A stretch of DNA of 64,000 nt from Alteripontixanthobacter muriae (GCF_013336795.1 NZ_JAAFZT010000006.1:1-64000), one strand, 5' to 3'; shown: positions 1 through 8,137, counted from the first letter of the stretch. Numbers and translations are program-made. The notes: generated by a model from the letters alone, not told the origin.

Positions 1-75
1 CACTGAAGGCGCCCCCCAGGTCCCCGAGCATCTTGCCTACGAGTTCGTTGAGCGTGTCTGGATCTGGTTCGGTCA
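1..75 (-). CDS. Partial N-terminus, probable SAM-dependent methyltransferase
   Basis: Only the first 25 codons are inside the window. The ATG is at 75 and the gene runs off the left edge. The visible peptide begins MTEPDPDTLNELVGKMLGD and continues LGGAFS. This 'GKMLGDLGGA' opening resembles class I methyltransferases of the type 'GKMVGDLGAAMS...GDRLGLY', in which a helical lead precedes a Rossmann fold. The family call is inference from this short stretch; no SAM-binding motif is visible. Confidence 0.45.
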
Positions 76-503
76 TGAGAGCGCTTCGCCTGGCAGTGAT
101 GATGCGCCGCGGGCATTCATGCCAGCCACCATCGAGAGCGACCCGATACTTGCCGTGTTCGTTTGCCTGAAGCGAAAGAGGTTCTGCCTCAATTGTCTTC
201 CTGTCAAGGAGGCTGTTGGGCCCCTAAGACCAAGCGAATTGGCGAAATGGCGCCTGCAGATCTTTTCAGACGATATCGATGCCGCGCGTCTGATCGTCGT
301 TTGCGCCCGCCATGTTGTCGAGCGCGCGTGAAGCATAACGCAAGGAAGTGCCGCCGCCGGGAACATCCTGGCCAGCTTCTTCGATTACACCGGCACTCTC
401 TGATCGAGAGTGCCAAACGACTTCGGCGTCGGTTCGTTATCAGTTTCAGTCGAGGACGAGTTGTTTGCACTTTCCGTGTCGGGTAAGCACTGACAATATC
501 GTT
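76..503. other. Gene-poor gap, no supported gene
   Basis: These 428 bases separate the start of the leftmost gene from the end of the 84-residue hypothetical gene at 504. Short open frames exist on both strands. The most protein-like is a plus-strand frame at 119-331 encoding 70 residues, but it has no Shine-Dalgarno sequence and no family I recognise. I see no clear terminator, tRNA or repeat here. G+C is visibly lower than in the housekeeping part of the window. Confidence 0.5.
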
Positions 504-758
504 TCATCCAGAACCATGCTGCTCATCTGCGCAGGCCGCTTCGAGACCCAAAGGATCGATCGTCACTATGCGGGTTGATCCAAGTCCACGAATGTGGATC
601 AACGTTGCGGTCCTGACGTAAACCGTTCGTTCGTTCCCTTCGATAACCTCCTCGTCCGTATCGATATCGTAAGTGCCCGCCGGCAGCTCGCCATCGACTT
701 CTGCAAGCACAAACGGAACGTTGAATGTCACCTGCGATCGGGTCGTGCGAATAGGCAT
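504..758 (-). CDS. Conserved hypothetical protein, 84 aa
   Basis: A compact soluble protein with no signal peptide or membrane segment. It opens MPIRTTRSQVTF and contains the block 'AGTYDIDTDEEVIEG' around residues 27-41. That layout (short beta segments, then an acidic turn) is familiar from small uncharacterised alphaproteobacterial proteins; no function is known to me. It is the last gene of a same-strand run of small genes (1982, 1644, 1354, 934, then this one) and lies 44 bases after the 43-residue basic protein. An AGGA-type ribosome site lies upstream of the ATG at 758. Product function is unknown. Confidence 0.6.
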   Translation of the reverse strand: MPIRTTRSQVTFNVPFVLAEVDGELPAGTYDIDTDEEVIEGNERTVYVRTATLIHIRGLGSTRIVTIDPLGLEAACADEQHGSG

Positions 759-802
759 CCTGACATTTCCTTCTACCAGCCTGGCCCTGTAGCCGCGTGA
801 TT

Positions 803-934
803 TCAGCTGTTCTTGATCGTCTCCAAACCTTTTATCGATCCCGGTTTCAGGCTCGGCTGTGATGCGTTTGTCTTAATTTTTACAGCTTTAGGCTTCCGGA
901 TCTCGCGGTTTGATTTCTTCTGACTTTTCGACAT
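803..934 (-). CDS. Small basic protein, 43 aa (SNREIRKPK family)
   Basis: This is a very short gene. Two ATG codons lie in tandem (935-937 and 932-934), preceded by AGGAG at 941-945. The second ATG has the better 6-base spacing and is chosen; the first would add one Met. The peptide starts MSKSQKKSNREIRKPK and is strongly basic and low in complexity, with about a dozen Lys/Arg, which suggests nucleic-acid or ribosome contact. The 'SNREIRKPK' block recalls tiny conserved hypothetical proteins of alphaproteobacteria of unknown role. It sits between the cold-shock-like gene and the 84-residue hypothetical gene on the same strand, so it is probably cotranscribed with them. Confidence 0.65.
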   Translation of the reverse strand: MSKSQKKSNREIRKPKAVKIKTNASQPSLKPGSIKGLETIKNS

Positions 935-976
935 CATCTGCTCCTGTTTTAATTGATGGCATGACACTTTCGCGCG

Positions 977-1354
977 TCAGGCGCCGCTTCGACGGCCTGA
1001 GGCGTCACCGCTTCCCGCAACTGACAAGTTCATGACGGCGAGTTGACGAGAATGTAGCAGTTCATTGAGCCCCATGAAGCTCTCCTGATTGCCGAGGGGC
1101 ACTTGACTGGGGGCACACAAACCGGGTTCTACCTGTCTGTTCAGCCTGCTTGACTTTGCCAGATTGAATGCTCGGGGCTGTCCGCCATCAATGGCCTCGA
1201 GCACGCTGTAGCTATAGCGCTGGAAGAGCTTTGGCTCGGGATAGAGCCGCGGTTGATCGACCATCCCGAAGACAATGACAGGTCCGCCTGAATCGGGTTG
1301 AATGAGGCCGGCGCCCCGTCCACTATCATACGCGATGAGCGTGCCTTTTCTCAC
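977..1354 (-). CDS. Cold-shock-domain-like (OB-fold) protein
   Basis: 125 residues. Residues 1-65 resemble a cold-shock OB-fold: a G-T-L-I-A-Y-D segment where CSPs have GTVKWFN, then GRGAGLIQPDSGG where CSPs have KGYGFIxPDDGG, then VIVFG where CSPs have VFVH. The aromatic RNA-binding residues of RNP1 and RNP2 are mostly replaced, so nucleic-acid binding is not assured. The C-terminal half (about 66-125) is unfamiliar. The start is GTG at 1354, which overlaps the TGA of the upstream DUF2384 gene by four bases (GTGA), implying translational coupling. The fold is inferred from the pattern; the function is unknown. Confidence 0.55.
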   Translation of the reverse strand: MRKGTLIAYDSGRGAGLIQPDSGGPVIVFGMVDQPRLYPEPKLFQRYSYSVLEAIDGGQPRAFNLAKSSRLNRQVEPGLCAPSQVPLGNQESFMGLNELLHSRQLAVMNLSVAGSGDASGRRSGA

Positions 1355-1644
1355 GGTGCTACTGCCTTTGAACCGATGATCTCGCCAGCGGCTGCAGCCA
1401 GATGTTGCAAGATGGCGCTGACCTCACTTTCTCCCGCCGGACTGCCAGTTGCAAGATCGAGCGGTCTGCCACCGAGACCTGAGTGTTCAGTGTTGAGAAA
1501 TGCGATGGCAGCATCCTTGCCGAGCAGGAGAAAGGCCAAACGCGTGATAGCACCCTGCCGCTCAGCCTCTGCAGCGGGAATTGGGAAGGATTTCGGGCGT
1601 CGCCGCCAGTATGAAGCAGGTGCGCTGATCTTTTCTTCGGCCAT
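1351..1644 (-). CDS. MbcA/ParS/Xre antitoxin-like protein (DUF2384)
   Basis: 97 residues. The second half carries the DUF2384 pattern: AFLLLGKDAAIAFLNTEH, then LGGRPLDLATGSPAGE and a terminal helix. In the family this domain forms the toxin-binding part of Xre/MbcA antitoxins paired with RES-domain toxins. No N-terminal helix-turn-helix is evident and no RES protein is encoded nearby; the coupled downstream gene encodes a cold-shock-like protein instead. It may therefore be a solo regulator rather than an antitoxin. The ATG at 1644 has GGGAGG eight bases upstream. The stop overlaps the next gene's GTG start. Confidence 0.65.
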   Translation of the reverse strand: MAEEKISAPASYWRRRPKSFPIPAAEAERQGAITRLAFLLLGKDAAIAFLNTEHSGLGGRPLDLATGSPAGESEVSAILQHLAAAAGEIIGSKAVAP

Positions 1645-1763
1645 CTGTAAGCCTCCCTGTCGTATGTGAAGTACCGCTCAACTATCAGCTTGAAGATCAT
1701 GATGGACGGTTCGGTAGGCGGCAGCGCGACACCAACATAGCTGGGCCGATATTGCGCTGGGGA

Positions 1764-1982
1764 TCAGAGAAGGAGCTCTCGTTCGAGCTCGGTCATCCGC
1801 CGCGCTTGTGCAATCGCATCATCGAGGTTCGTGTAACGGAACCCGCCCACAGAATAAGTCTCTGTCATGTGGCGCACCACACCGAGAGAGCCGGCAAGAT
1901 GTTCGGGCGCGATACTCCCGCCCTCGTTATCCCAGACTTGTGCTTTTTCACGGCTGGAATTTGCTTGAGGTTCAGACATCAT
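1764..1982 (-). CDS. Hypothetical protein, 72 aa
   Basis: A small soluble protein with tandem ATG codons at 1980-1982 and 1977-1979. GGGAG lies upstream at 4- or 7-base spacing, so the second Met (71 aa) may be the true start. The polar N-terminus is followed by 'YSVGGFRYTNLDDAIAQARR', a pattern suggestive of a short strand and a helix, and a C-terminal helix ending LERELLL. No family is recognised. It is the first gene in the minus-strand run of small accessory genes ending at 504. Confidence 0.5.
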   Translation of the reverse strand: MMSEPQANSSREKAQVWDNEGGSIAPEHLAGSLGVVRHMTETYSVGGFRYTNLDDAIAQARRMTELERELLL

Positions 1983-2504
1983 GGCGCTCCCTTGCTGTAA
2001 GCGGGAGCTCTAAGTCTCTCAGTCGAGGGCGCTCACGGTGAAGAAGCCACTACGATGAAGCTTAGATGGGGTGCCTGAAAGCAAATGCAACATGCGCGCT
2101 GCCTGGATGGCGCCTGTAAATGGGCCTGTCATGGGTAGGTTGCACAGGTGAGGGCATCAGGCGGAACCTCATAGCGATCTGCGGCGAATTATCCTGCATC
2201 GTAAACGCCGAGCTGCATATTCCGACCGAACAATGCCGCGCGTCGAGGAAGATCAAGCCAATCTATATCACCTGCCAGTTCTTGACTTCGATCGGCCGAA
2301 ACTTTTGCATGGCCGCTCTGCGATCAACTCCGATCGGATCAGATGCAACCGGCACGCTCGGCTGCGCCAGCGGCCGTCTTGACGAGGCCAAAACCCCGGG
2401 CTTGATTACAATCCTCTTCAGCCCCTCCTCAGGACGTGTCACCCCGGCCGTTCCGCGTCCGCAACAGTCGCCTGAAGCTGGTTCCTAAGCGGAGCACCGA
2501 ATCG
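1983..2504. other. Gene-poor gap between accessory genes
   Basis: This 522-base stretch separates the end of the Crp/Fnr gene from the 72-residue gene, both on the minus strand. It must hold the promoter of the small-gene run downstream of 1982. The longest frame is plus-strand 2120-2488 (122 codons), which lacks a Shine-Dalgarno sequence, has irregular codon use and resembles no family I know, so I do not call it. No convincing hairpin terminator was seen. Confidence 0.5.
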
Positions 2505-3224
2505 TCAGCTGCTCCGCCGCCCGAGGTAGAGATATCCAGGATCGAATTCCGCTAATTGCTCAAGAGCGTCGAGGTCGTGAATCTCGACAAGTTTGTTGCG
2601 GAACGTAACGAGCCCCTGGTCCCGCAGGTCTCGCAGCATCCTGTTGATGTGGATGGACGTGAAGCCAAGGGCCTGGCCCAGTTCAGCTTGGCTTACGGGG
2701 AAGTTGTAGGTCGTATCCTCAGTCAAGCCGACTACCCTGAACCGGTAGAACATTTCGCAGAACAGGTGCGCTACCCTTTTAGTACCTGCTCGGCTCCCAA
2801 GGCAGACCAGCCATTCCCGATGGATCGATGCATCCACCATAGTCGCGAACCAGAGGATGCGCGCGAGGCGGGGATTGCTCTCGATGATCGCGGTGATGTC
2901 TCGGTGCGGTAGCTTGACTATGCGGCACTTGGTTAGAGCCGTGATGCTATGGTCGAGGATCTCCAGCGGATAGGAGTGAAGGTCAACGAAGTCTCCGGGT
3001 ATATTGAACTGCATGATCTGCCGCATTCCATCGGCAGTGCATTTCGAACGACATGAAATTCCAGCAACAAGCAGCGAAGAGTAATGGATTTCCTCTCCTT
3101 CCGGTGCGATTATGTCTCCGGGAACGAAGTCTGCCGTCTCCTGCATCTTGTCGCGCAACAGGTCCCGCTCTTCTTCAGAGAACGCGTAGCGCTCCTGTAT
3201 CGTGGCAAAAAGTTTTTCGATCAT
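2505..3224 (-). CDS. Crp/Fnr-family transcriptional regulator
   Basis: 239 residues. The N-terminal two thirds form a cyclic-nucleotide-type beta barrel, with 'MRQIMQFNIPGDFVDLHS' at about residues 67-84 matching the effector-domain core of this family. A long dimer helix follows, then a winged helix-turn-helix around residues 175-220 ('SQAELGQALGFTSIHINRML'). The cysteine set of FNR oxygen sensors is absent, and the cAMP-contact residues of CRP are not clearly present, so the signal is unknown. This subtype is common in sphingomonads and rhizobia. The ATG at 3224 overlaps the stop of the upstream DUF6894 gene (ATGA), so the two are translationally coupled. Confidence 0.85.
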   Translation of the reverse strand: MIEKLFATIQERYAFSEEERDLLRDKMQETADFVPGDIIAPEGEEIHYSSLLVAGISCRSKCTADGMRQIMQFNIPGDFVDLHSYPLEILDHSITALTKCRIVKLPHRDITAIIESNPRLARILWFATMVDASIHREWLVCLGSRAGTKRVAHLFCEMFYRFRVVGLTEDTTYNFPVSQAELGQALGFTSIHINRMLRDLRDQGLVTFRNKLVEIHDLDALEQLAEFDPGYLYLGRRSS

Positions 3225-3475
3225 CGGTGACTTTTTTCCTGCCGGTCCGCAATTGCAAGGACATCTCCGAAACTAACCCTGAAGCACGTAGCGCCGCTCT
3301 CATCGGTCACTTCTACATTATGAGTAAGGTCCAGATGACCCGTTTTCACGCTTTCCGCAGCCATCAGGCGCGCCTCGTCTATAGCCAGGGCTAAAGCGGC
3401 GTCTGCATCGGGAAGATCTCGGCCTTCCTCGTCTAGTGTCTCTATGTCGTTGTGAAGATGGAAGAAGAACCGCAT
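3221..3475 (-). CDS. DUF6894 family protein
   Basis: 84 residues from the ATG at 3475, giving the typical family start MRFFFHLHND followed by 'DEEGRDLPDADAALALAIDEAR'. An in-frame ATG at 3502 would add nine residues; neither start has a strong Shine-Dalgarno sequence. DUF6894 proteins are small alphaproteobacterial proteins of unknown function, often encoded near stress regulators. The stop codon overlaps the ATG of the Crp/Fnr regulator, which suggests that the two are co-expressed and possibly that one modulates the other. The family call is confident; the role is unknown. Confidence 0.7.
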   Translation of the reverse strand: MRFFFHLHNDIETLDEEGRDLPDADAALALAIDEARLMAAESVKTGHLDLTHNVEVTDESGATCFRVSFGDVLAIADRQEKSHR

Positions 3476-3669
3476 GTATTCAGAAAGCCGAGCAGGCTCC
3501 ATCGTTCCCGATGAGACTGTCGATGTTCGGTCATGCTGAAGACCCTCAGGGCGGTATGAAGGCTCGCGTTGACGCAGCGCGAAGCCGGGTTCCTTTCAGA
3601 ACTGATTTAGTTGAATGACCTGCGCTTGCCCCTTCTCCAAAAGTGTTGTGCAAACGGAGGAGATTCGCG

Positions 3670-3765
3670 ATGGTCGATCGCCTGAAGCGCTACAAATTCG
3701 AGGTCCTGTTTCTGGGCTTCGCATGGGCGGGTGTGATCACAACCGTAGTCTGTACAGCGGCCTGA
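3670..3765 (+). CDS. Very small single-pass membrane protein, 31 aa
   Basis: This very short gene is marked by an excellent ribosome site, GGAGGAG at 3656-3662, exactly seven bases before the ATG at 3670. The peptide starts with a basic amphipathic lead (MVDRLKRYKFE) followed by a hydrophobic span of about 18 residues (VLFLGFAWAGVITTVVC) and stops after TAA. This is the typical plan of a small inner-membrane protein with the N-terminus in the cytoplasm. It is oriented away from the DUF6894-Crp pair, and the 165 bases between them must hold its promoter. No family is recognised. Confidence 0.6.
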   Translation: MVDRLKRYKFEVLFLGFAWAGVITTVVCTAA

Positions 3766-4413
3766 TTGCCGGTGATGGGCGGCTAAGCGGCTTCTGCAGA
3801 AGATCGCTCCGTACGGGAGTGACATTTTTCTGGGATGGCTTGGGTGCTGAATGTCGCCCTTCCGGTGCTCGCTGCGCATTAGCGGACTGTCAGCAAGCGG
3901 CCCATTCGCGGACAGATGCGGCGGTCCCTGCGGGAATGATGCCGAGCGGCAATCCGCTCTCGATCACTACCGGGGCGGGCAGATGAGAACATTCAATCCC
4001 CACCGCAAATGATGATCGCAGCCGAGGAAATCTGAAGTCGTGTAATATTCCGAGCGATTTCGGAAAGGTTCTCGAAAGGTTGCATCGTGACAGCAATATC
4101 TCCGGACTCCAGATGCGCAAACACCGGGTTCCCCGCCGCTCGGCTCAAACCCGCGCTGGAGGAAAGCTGGGGGTCACGTCGTCTCGCTTTTTCAGGAACC
4201 CTAAGATTTCAGCCTTCTATGGGATGACGCCCTTGGCACCACACCTGCTCCTCCTTGAACAGATCACGAGTGCAGGCGTGGCTTATCGCAGTCACCTGAT
4301 CGGGTCTGCCGGCCAGGGATGAAGGCCGGGACGCCTCGCTGCAGACACCGCGCGCCGCTTATCAGACGCTATTGTTCGCCCGCCAGATCCGCACACGATC
4401 TGCACCGCGCGCA
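3766..4413. other. Gene-poor gap, possibly decayed DNA
   Basis: About 650 bases with only short, unconvincing frames on either strand. The plus strand contains several very short frames ending quickly in stops (for example at 3938-3985), which could be decayed gene remnants. None has both a ribosome site and a recognisable product. This stretch separates the accessory region from the housekeeping block that starts with the TonB-receptor terminator. No integrase, direct repeat or tRNA end was identified. Confidence 0.45.
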
Positions 4414-4448
4414 AGAAAAAGGCCGCCTCCCTTCCGGGAAGCGGCCTT
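4414..4448 (-). terminator. Rho-independent terminator of the TonB receptor gene
   Basis: An inverted repeat pairs AAGGCCGC (4419-4426) with GCGGCCTT (4441-4448) around a 14-base loop. Read on the minus strand it is followed by a run of five T, then CTT. It lies 24 bases past the receptor stop codon. Confidence 0.8.
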
Positions 4449-4471
4449 CATTTGCCGCGACGAACAGCGTC

Positions 4472-7294
4472 TTAGAAGCGTCCGCGAACCGTCAGACCGT
4501 AAGTGCGCGGTTCGGCAAGGAACGCCGAATAGGTCTGTTGCGGAGCAACAAAGGGAGTGTTGAACGCGACCTGCGTGTAATCCACGTCGAACAGGTTCTG
4601 CGCCCATGCCTCGATAGCCCAGGCCCGATCGGGTCCGGTGATACCAATCCGGCCATTTACCACCACATAGCCGTCCTGTTCCTTGCCATAGAGCAGATCG
4701 GAACCGGTGTTGTAGTCGCTGGTCATACGCGCATTGAGGAAGAACAGGCCGTTCAGCCCGCTATCGCCGATGGGCGGTGTCCAGGTCAGCGATCCGGTGG
4801 TGACCAGTTCAGGCGCGTTGGAGAGATTGTCACCAGGCAGCAGGCGCAAGGCCGGGTCCAGCGGGGTACCATCACTGTCGCCGATAAGATCATCGGTGTA
4901 GCTGGTATCGGTGTAGGTGAAGCCGAGGGTGGCGTCGAAATCGCGTGCCGGCGAGATCGTGGTTTCGACTTCGATACCCTGCGAGATCACGCCAGGCTGA
5001 ACGTTCTCAGGGAGGCAGGCACCCGTTGCGGCGCTCGCATCCGTATCCGCTCCGCCGAGATCGGTGGAACAGGCATTGACGTTCTGCACCAGGAAGACCG
5101 ACCCGTTGAACGTGTTCAGCTGGAAGTTGCTGAACTCCTGGCGGAATGCAGCGACGCTGGCCGAGAACATGCGGCTCGAGTATTTCGCGCCGATTTCGAA
5201 TGCATCAACCGTTTCCTCGTCGAACTGAAGGTTTGCAACATCGCCCGCCACCAGCGGCCCGAGGATCACGCCCAGACCTGCCGTGCCCGTAAGCGCCGAA
5301 CGGTCGAGGTTGAAACCGCCCGCCTTGTAGCCGCGCGAATAGCTGCCGTAGAACAGCAGATCGTCGTTCGGCTGGTAGGACAGGATGGCCGTGCCGGTGA
5401 ATTCGTCTTCATCGCGGCTGTCGTTCAACGTCAGGCCGTCGATTTCCGAGGTCGAGTTGCCCTGGCAGGAAAGCGAGATCAGGCCACCAGCGAGCCCGGC
5501 AAGAGCGGGAACGCCCAGGAGGCCGCTGAGCAGCTGCCGGTTACGCGGGCAGATAACGTTGTCATTGGCCAGCGTCGCGTCAAAGTCCTTGGTTTCGTTG
5601 GTATAACGAAGGCCAAGGGTCAGATCGAGCTTGTCGGTGATGTGGAAGATGTTGTGCGTGAAGAACGCGTAGTTTTCGCTCTGCTGATTATAGACATCGC
5701 CCGTACCGCCGAGGTCGTTCAATTGCGACAGATTGTTCAGGCCGGCAAGAATGAGCGGCGTCGCAGGGCCGAAGGCTCCCGCTCCGCCATTCGCGCCGAG
5801 CAGCGCTGCACGCCCGCCCGCGCTCAGACAGCCGGTGCCGCCCGGCGCCACCAGCGCCGGATTCACCGCCAGCACGATCCGGCATGGAGCGAACGCACCG
5901 TACTGCGTTCCGAAACGCAGATTGTCGCGAACCTGCAGATCTTCATTGGCGTAGAATCCGCCGACCAGCCAGTCGAGCCGGTCTGCGAAAAGCGAACCCT
6001 GAAGGCGCACTTCCTGCGTGAAGGTCTTGAACTGACGGGCACCTGCATTCGGGCCGGGCGTGCGGTAGAGAATGTCGACACCAGTGTAGTCCGTGTCCGA
6101 TCCCTGGAAATTTTCATACTCGCGATAGCCGGTGATCGAGGTCAGCGAGATGTCGCCGAGATTATAGTTGATCTCGCCCGAAATTCCGTAATCCTCGGTC
6201 TCGCCTTCAAAAGTACGGCCTCGCGTGGGATAGAGGTTGCGCTCGAACATATCGTCCGTCAGCGCACGGGGATCCTGACCCAACGCCAGCAGGACGGGAA
6301 TGATCGGATTGCCCGTGCTGTTGAGGCCCGGCGATCCGCCGAGCGGCCGGTTGTAGGGATCCAGGCCGGGGCTCACGCGGGCGAGCGGATTGAATTCAGG
6401 CGTCACGAAAACGGCCGCGCAGCAGGCCTCGTCCTTCTTGGAATAATCGACAACTACCCGCGCCGTTAGGTCTACGCTGGGTTCGAACAGCAACTGGCCG
6501 CGCAGCAGATAACGGTCGCGATCGTTCACATCCACATTGTTGACCACGTCATCGTAGAAGCCATCGCGCTTCATGTAGACGCCGTCGATCCGGCCGGCGA
6601 GCGTCGTGCCGAAAGGCACATTCACGCCGCCTTCGACGCGGTACATGTCGTAATTGCCGTAGCTGAAAGCGCCATAGCCTGAGAAATCGAACTCGGGCTG
6701 CGCGGTGTAGACGCTGATAAGACCCGCCGAAGCGTTACGACCACCGAGCGTTCCCTGCGGACCGCGAAGGATTTCGATACGATCGATCGGACCGAGTTCG
6801 CTGAGCGCATTGCCCGAGCGCGAACGATAGACGCCATCGACGAACACGGCGACCGAGCTTTCGAGGCCCGGGTTGTCACCCACGGTGCCGATGCCGCGAA
6901 TACGGGCCGAGCCGTTCGCCTCATTACCGGTCGAGGAAACCAGCAGCGAAGGTGCGACCTGGTTCAGTTCGCGAATGTCGCTGGTGCCCGATTTTTCCAG
7001 CAGGTCGCCGGAAACGGCGGAAACGGCGATGGGAACATCGGCTAGCGATTGCTGACGGCCCTGTGCGGTCACGACGATCTCGAAGTCGCTGCGATCCTGC
7101 GTCGTCATCAAGGGCGGCTCTTGCGGCTCCTCGACATCAGCATTTTCAGCGATGGTGTTTCCTACGGTCTGCGCATGAGCAAGGCTCGACGGCAGCGCAG
7201 CCATTGCGGCCAGCGAAACGCCTGTGGCCAGCGCGTACCTGGCAGCAGCGCCAAAAATACGCGGACTCGTTCCGTCAGTTCGGGGTGTGTTCAC
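4472..7294 (-). CDS. TonB-dependent outer membrane receptor
   Basis: 940 residues from GTG at 7294, chosen because GGGAGA lies seven bases upstream; a TTG at 7309 is less likely. A signal peptide (about 1-42, ending AHAQ) is followed by a TonB-box-like 'EIVVTAQ' near residue 73. The plug domain comes next, with 'RGIGTVGDNPG', 'VAVFVDGVY' and 'ILRGPQGTLGG'. The rest is a 22-strand barrel ending in the outer-membrane signature phenylalanine (VRGRF). In sphingomonads such receptors import siderophores, glycans or hydrophobic compounds; this window gives no substrate clue. It is transcribed alone, divergently from wrbA, and ends in a strong terminator. Confidence 0.93.
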   Translation of the reverse strand: MNTPRTDGTSPRIFGAAARYALATGVSLAAMAALPSSLAHAQTVGNTIAENADVEEPQEPPLMTTQDRSDFEIVVTAQGRQQSLADVPIAVSAVSGDLLEKSGTSDIRELNQVAPSLLVSSTGNEANGSARIRGIGTVGDNPGLESSVAVFVDGVYRSRSGNALSELGPIDRIEILRGPQGTLGGRNASAGLISVYTAQPEFDFSGYGAFSYGNYDMYRVEGGVNVPFGTTLAGRIDGVYMKRDGFYDDVVNNVDVNDRDRYLLRGQLLFEPSVDLTARVVVDYSKKDEACCAAVFVTPEFNPLARVSPGLDPYNRPLGGSPGLNSTGNPIIPVLLALGQDPRALTDDMFERNLYPTRGRTFEGETEDYGISGEINYNLGDISLTSITGYREYENFQGSDTDYTGVDILYRTPGPNAGARQFKTFTQEVRLQGSLFADRLDWLVGGFYANEDLQVRDNLRFGTQYGAFAPCRIVLAVNPALVAPGGTGCLSAGGRAALLGANGGAGAFGPATPLILAGLNNLSQLNDLGGTGDVYNQQSENYAFFTHNIFHITDKLDLTLGLRYTNETKDFDATLANDNVICPRNRQLLSGLLGVPALAGLAGGLISLSCQGNSTSEIDGLTLNDSRDEDEFTGTAILSYQPNDDLLFYGSYSRGYKAGGFNLDRSALTGTAGLGVILGPLVAGDVANLQFDEETVDAFEIGAKYSSRMFSASVAAFRQEFSNFQLNTFNGSVFLVQNVNACSTDLGGADTDASAATGACLPENVQPGVISQGIEVETTISPARDFDATLGFTYTDTSYTDDLIGDSDGTPLDPALRLLPGDNLSNAPELVTTGSLTWTPPIGDSGLNGLFFLNARMTSDYNTGSDLLYGKEQDGYVVVNGRIGITGPDRAWAIEAWAQNLFDVDYTQVAFNTPFVAPQQTYSAFLAEPRTYGLTVRGRF

Positions 7295-7534
7295 CAAAAT
7301 TTCTCCCAAATTTTTAATTTTTTTCTTGGCATCCCCTGGGGAGGTTGATGCGTCATTGCTTAAACTGCCTCAAAGTCGCGGCAAGTCAACCGGCAGCGCG
7401 ATGCAACCCGCAAGAATACTGCGTTTGAAGCACAGGTGTGGCACGATTGCATCCTTCGCAAGTGCAGCAAAAGCCGGAACGATTAAGCGTGACGGCGTTG
7501 CTTGATTAGACATTCACAAACGACGGAGACTTAC

Positions 7535-8137
7535 GTGGCGCGCATTCTTGTTCTCTATTACTCATCCTATGGCCATGTCGGCGCGATGGCCGACGCAGTG
7601 GCCGAAGGTGTTCGCGATGCGGGTGGCGAATGCGACATCCGCCACGTACCTGAAACCGCGCCGGCCGAAATTGTCGAAAGTGCAGGCTTTACCGGCATGA
7701 AGGACCACGATCAGATCGAGGGACCGGATCACCTGGAAAAATATGACGGCATCATCGTGGGATCCCCGACCCGCTACGGCCGCATGACCAGCCAGATGGC
7801 CAGCTTCTGGGATCAGACCGGCGGGTTGTGGATGAAGGGTGCGCTGGTCGGCAAGGTCGGCGCCGCATTCACTTCCACCGCCAGCCAGCACGGAGGGCAG
7901 GAGACCACATTGTTCTCCATACTGACGAACCTGCTGCACATGGGCTGCACCATCGTCGGGCTGGATTATGGTTTCGGCGGCCAGAACGGCGTTGATGAGG
8001 TCAAGGGCGGCTCGCCCTATGGTGCGACCACAATCGCCGGCCCGGATGGCTCGCGTCAGCCAAGTCAGGTTGAACTGGACGGCGCCCGCTACCTGGGTCG
8101 CCGGGTGGCCCAGACCTCGAGCAAGCTTCACGGCTGA
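7535..8137 (+). CDS. wrbA: NAD(P)H:quinone oxidoreductase WrbA
   Basis: 200 residues from GTG at 7535, with GGAG six bases upstream. An upstream in-frame start would add 11 residues not seen in the family. The flavodoxin-like fold shows the FMN phosphate loop '[12 protein letters not shown]' near the start, '[13 protein letters not shown]' at mid-length and the '[10 protein letters not shown]' block, all typical of WrbA. WrbA is a tetrameric FMN enzyme that reduces quinones by two electrons and protects against oxidative stress. It stands alone, divergent from the TonB receptor across about 240 bases that hold both promoters. Confidence 0.93.
   Translation: MARILVLYYSSYGHVGAMADAVAEGVRDAGGECDIRHVPETAPAEIVESAGFTGMKDHDQIEGPDHLEKYDGIIVGSPTRYGRMTSQMASFWDQTGGLWMKGALVGKVGAAFTSTASQHGGQETTLFSILTNLLHMGCTIVGLDYGFGGQNGVDEVKGGSPYGATTIAGPDGSRQPSQVELDGARYLGRRVAQTSSKLHG

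Noticed and set aside
119-331. Plus-strand frame of 70 codons in the first gap
   Set aside because: It reads somewhat like a protein, but has no ribosome site, no recognised family and overlaps other equal-length frames; not called.
1351-1644. Toxin-antitoxin pair with a RES toxin
   Set aside because: The DUF2384 domain suggests it, but no RES-domain gene is adjacent, so a toxin-antitoxin system is not claimed.
2120-2488. Plus-strand frame of 122 codons
   Set aside because: No Shine-Dalgarno sequence, irregular codon use, no motif; likely chance in a low-density region.
4319-6469. 716-codon open frame on the plus strand
   Set aside because: It is antisense to the TonB receptor gene; long antisense frames are expected in G+C-rich DNA and this one has no motif.
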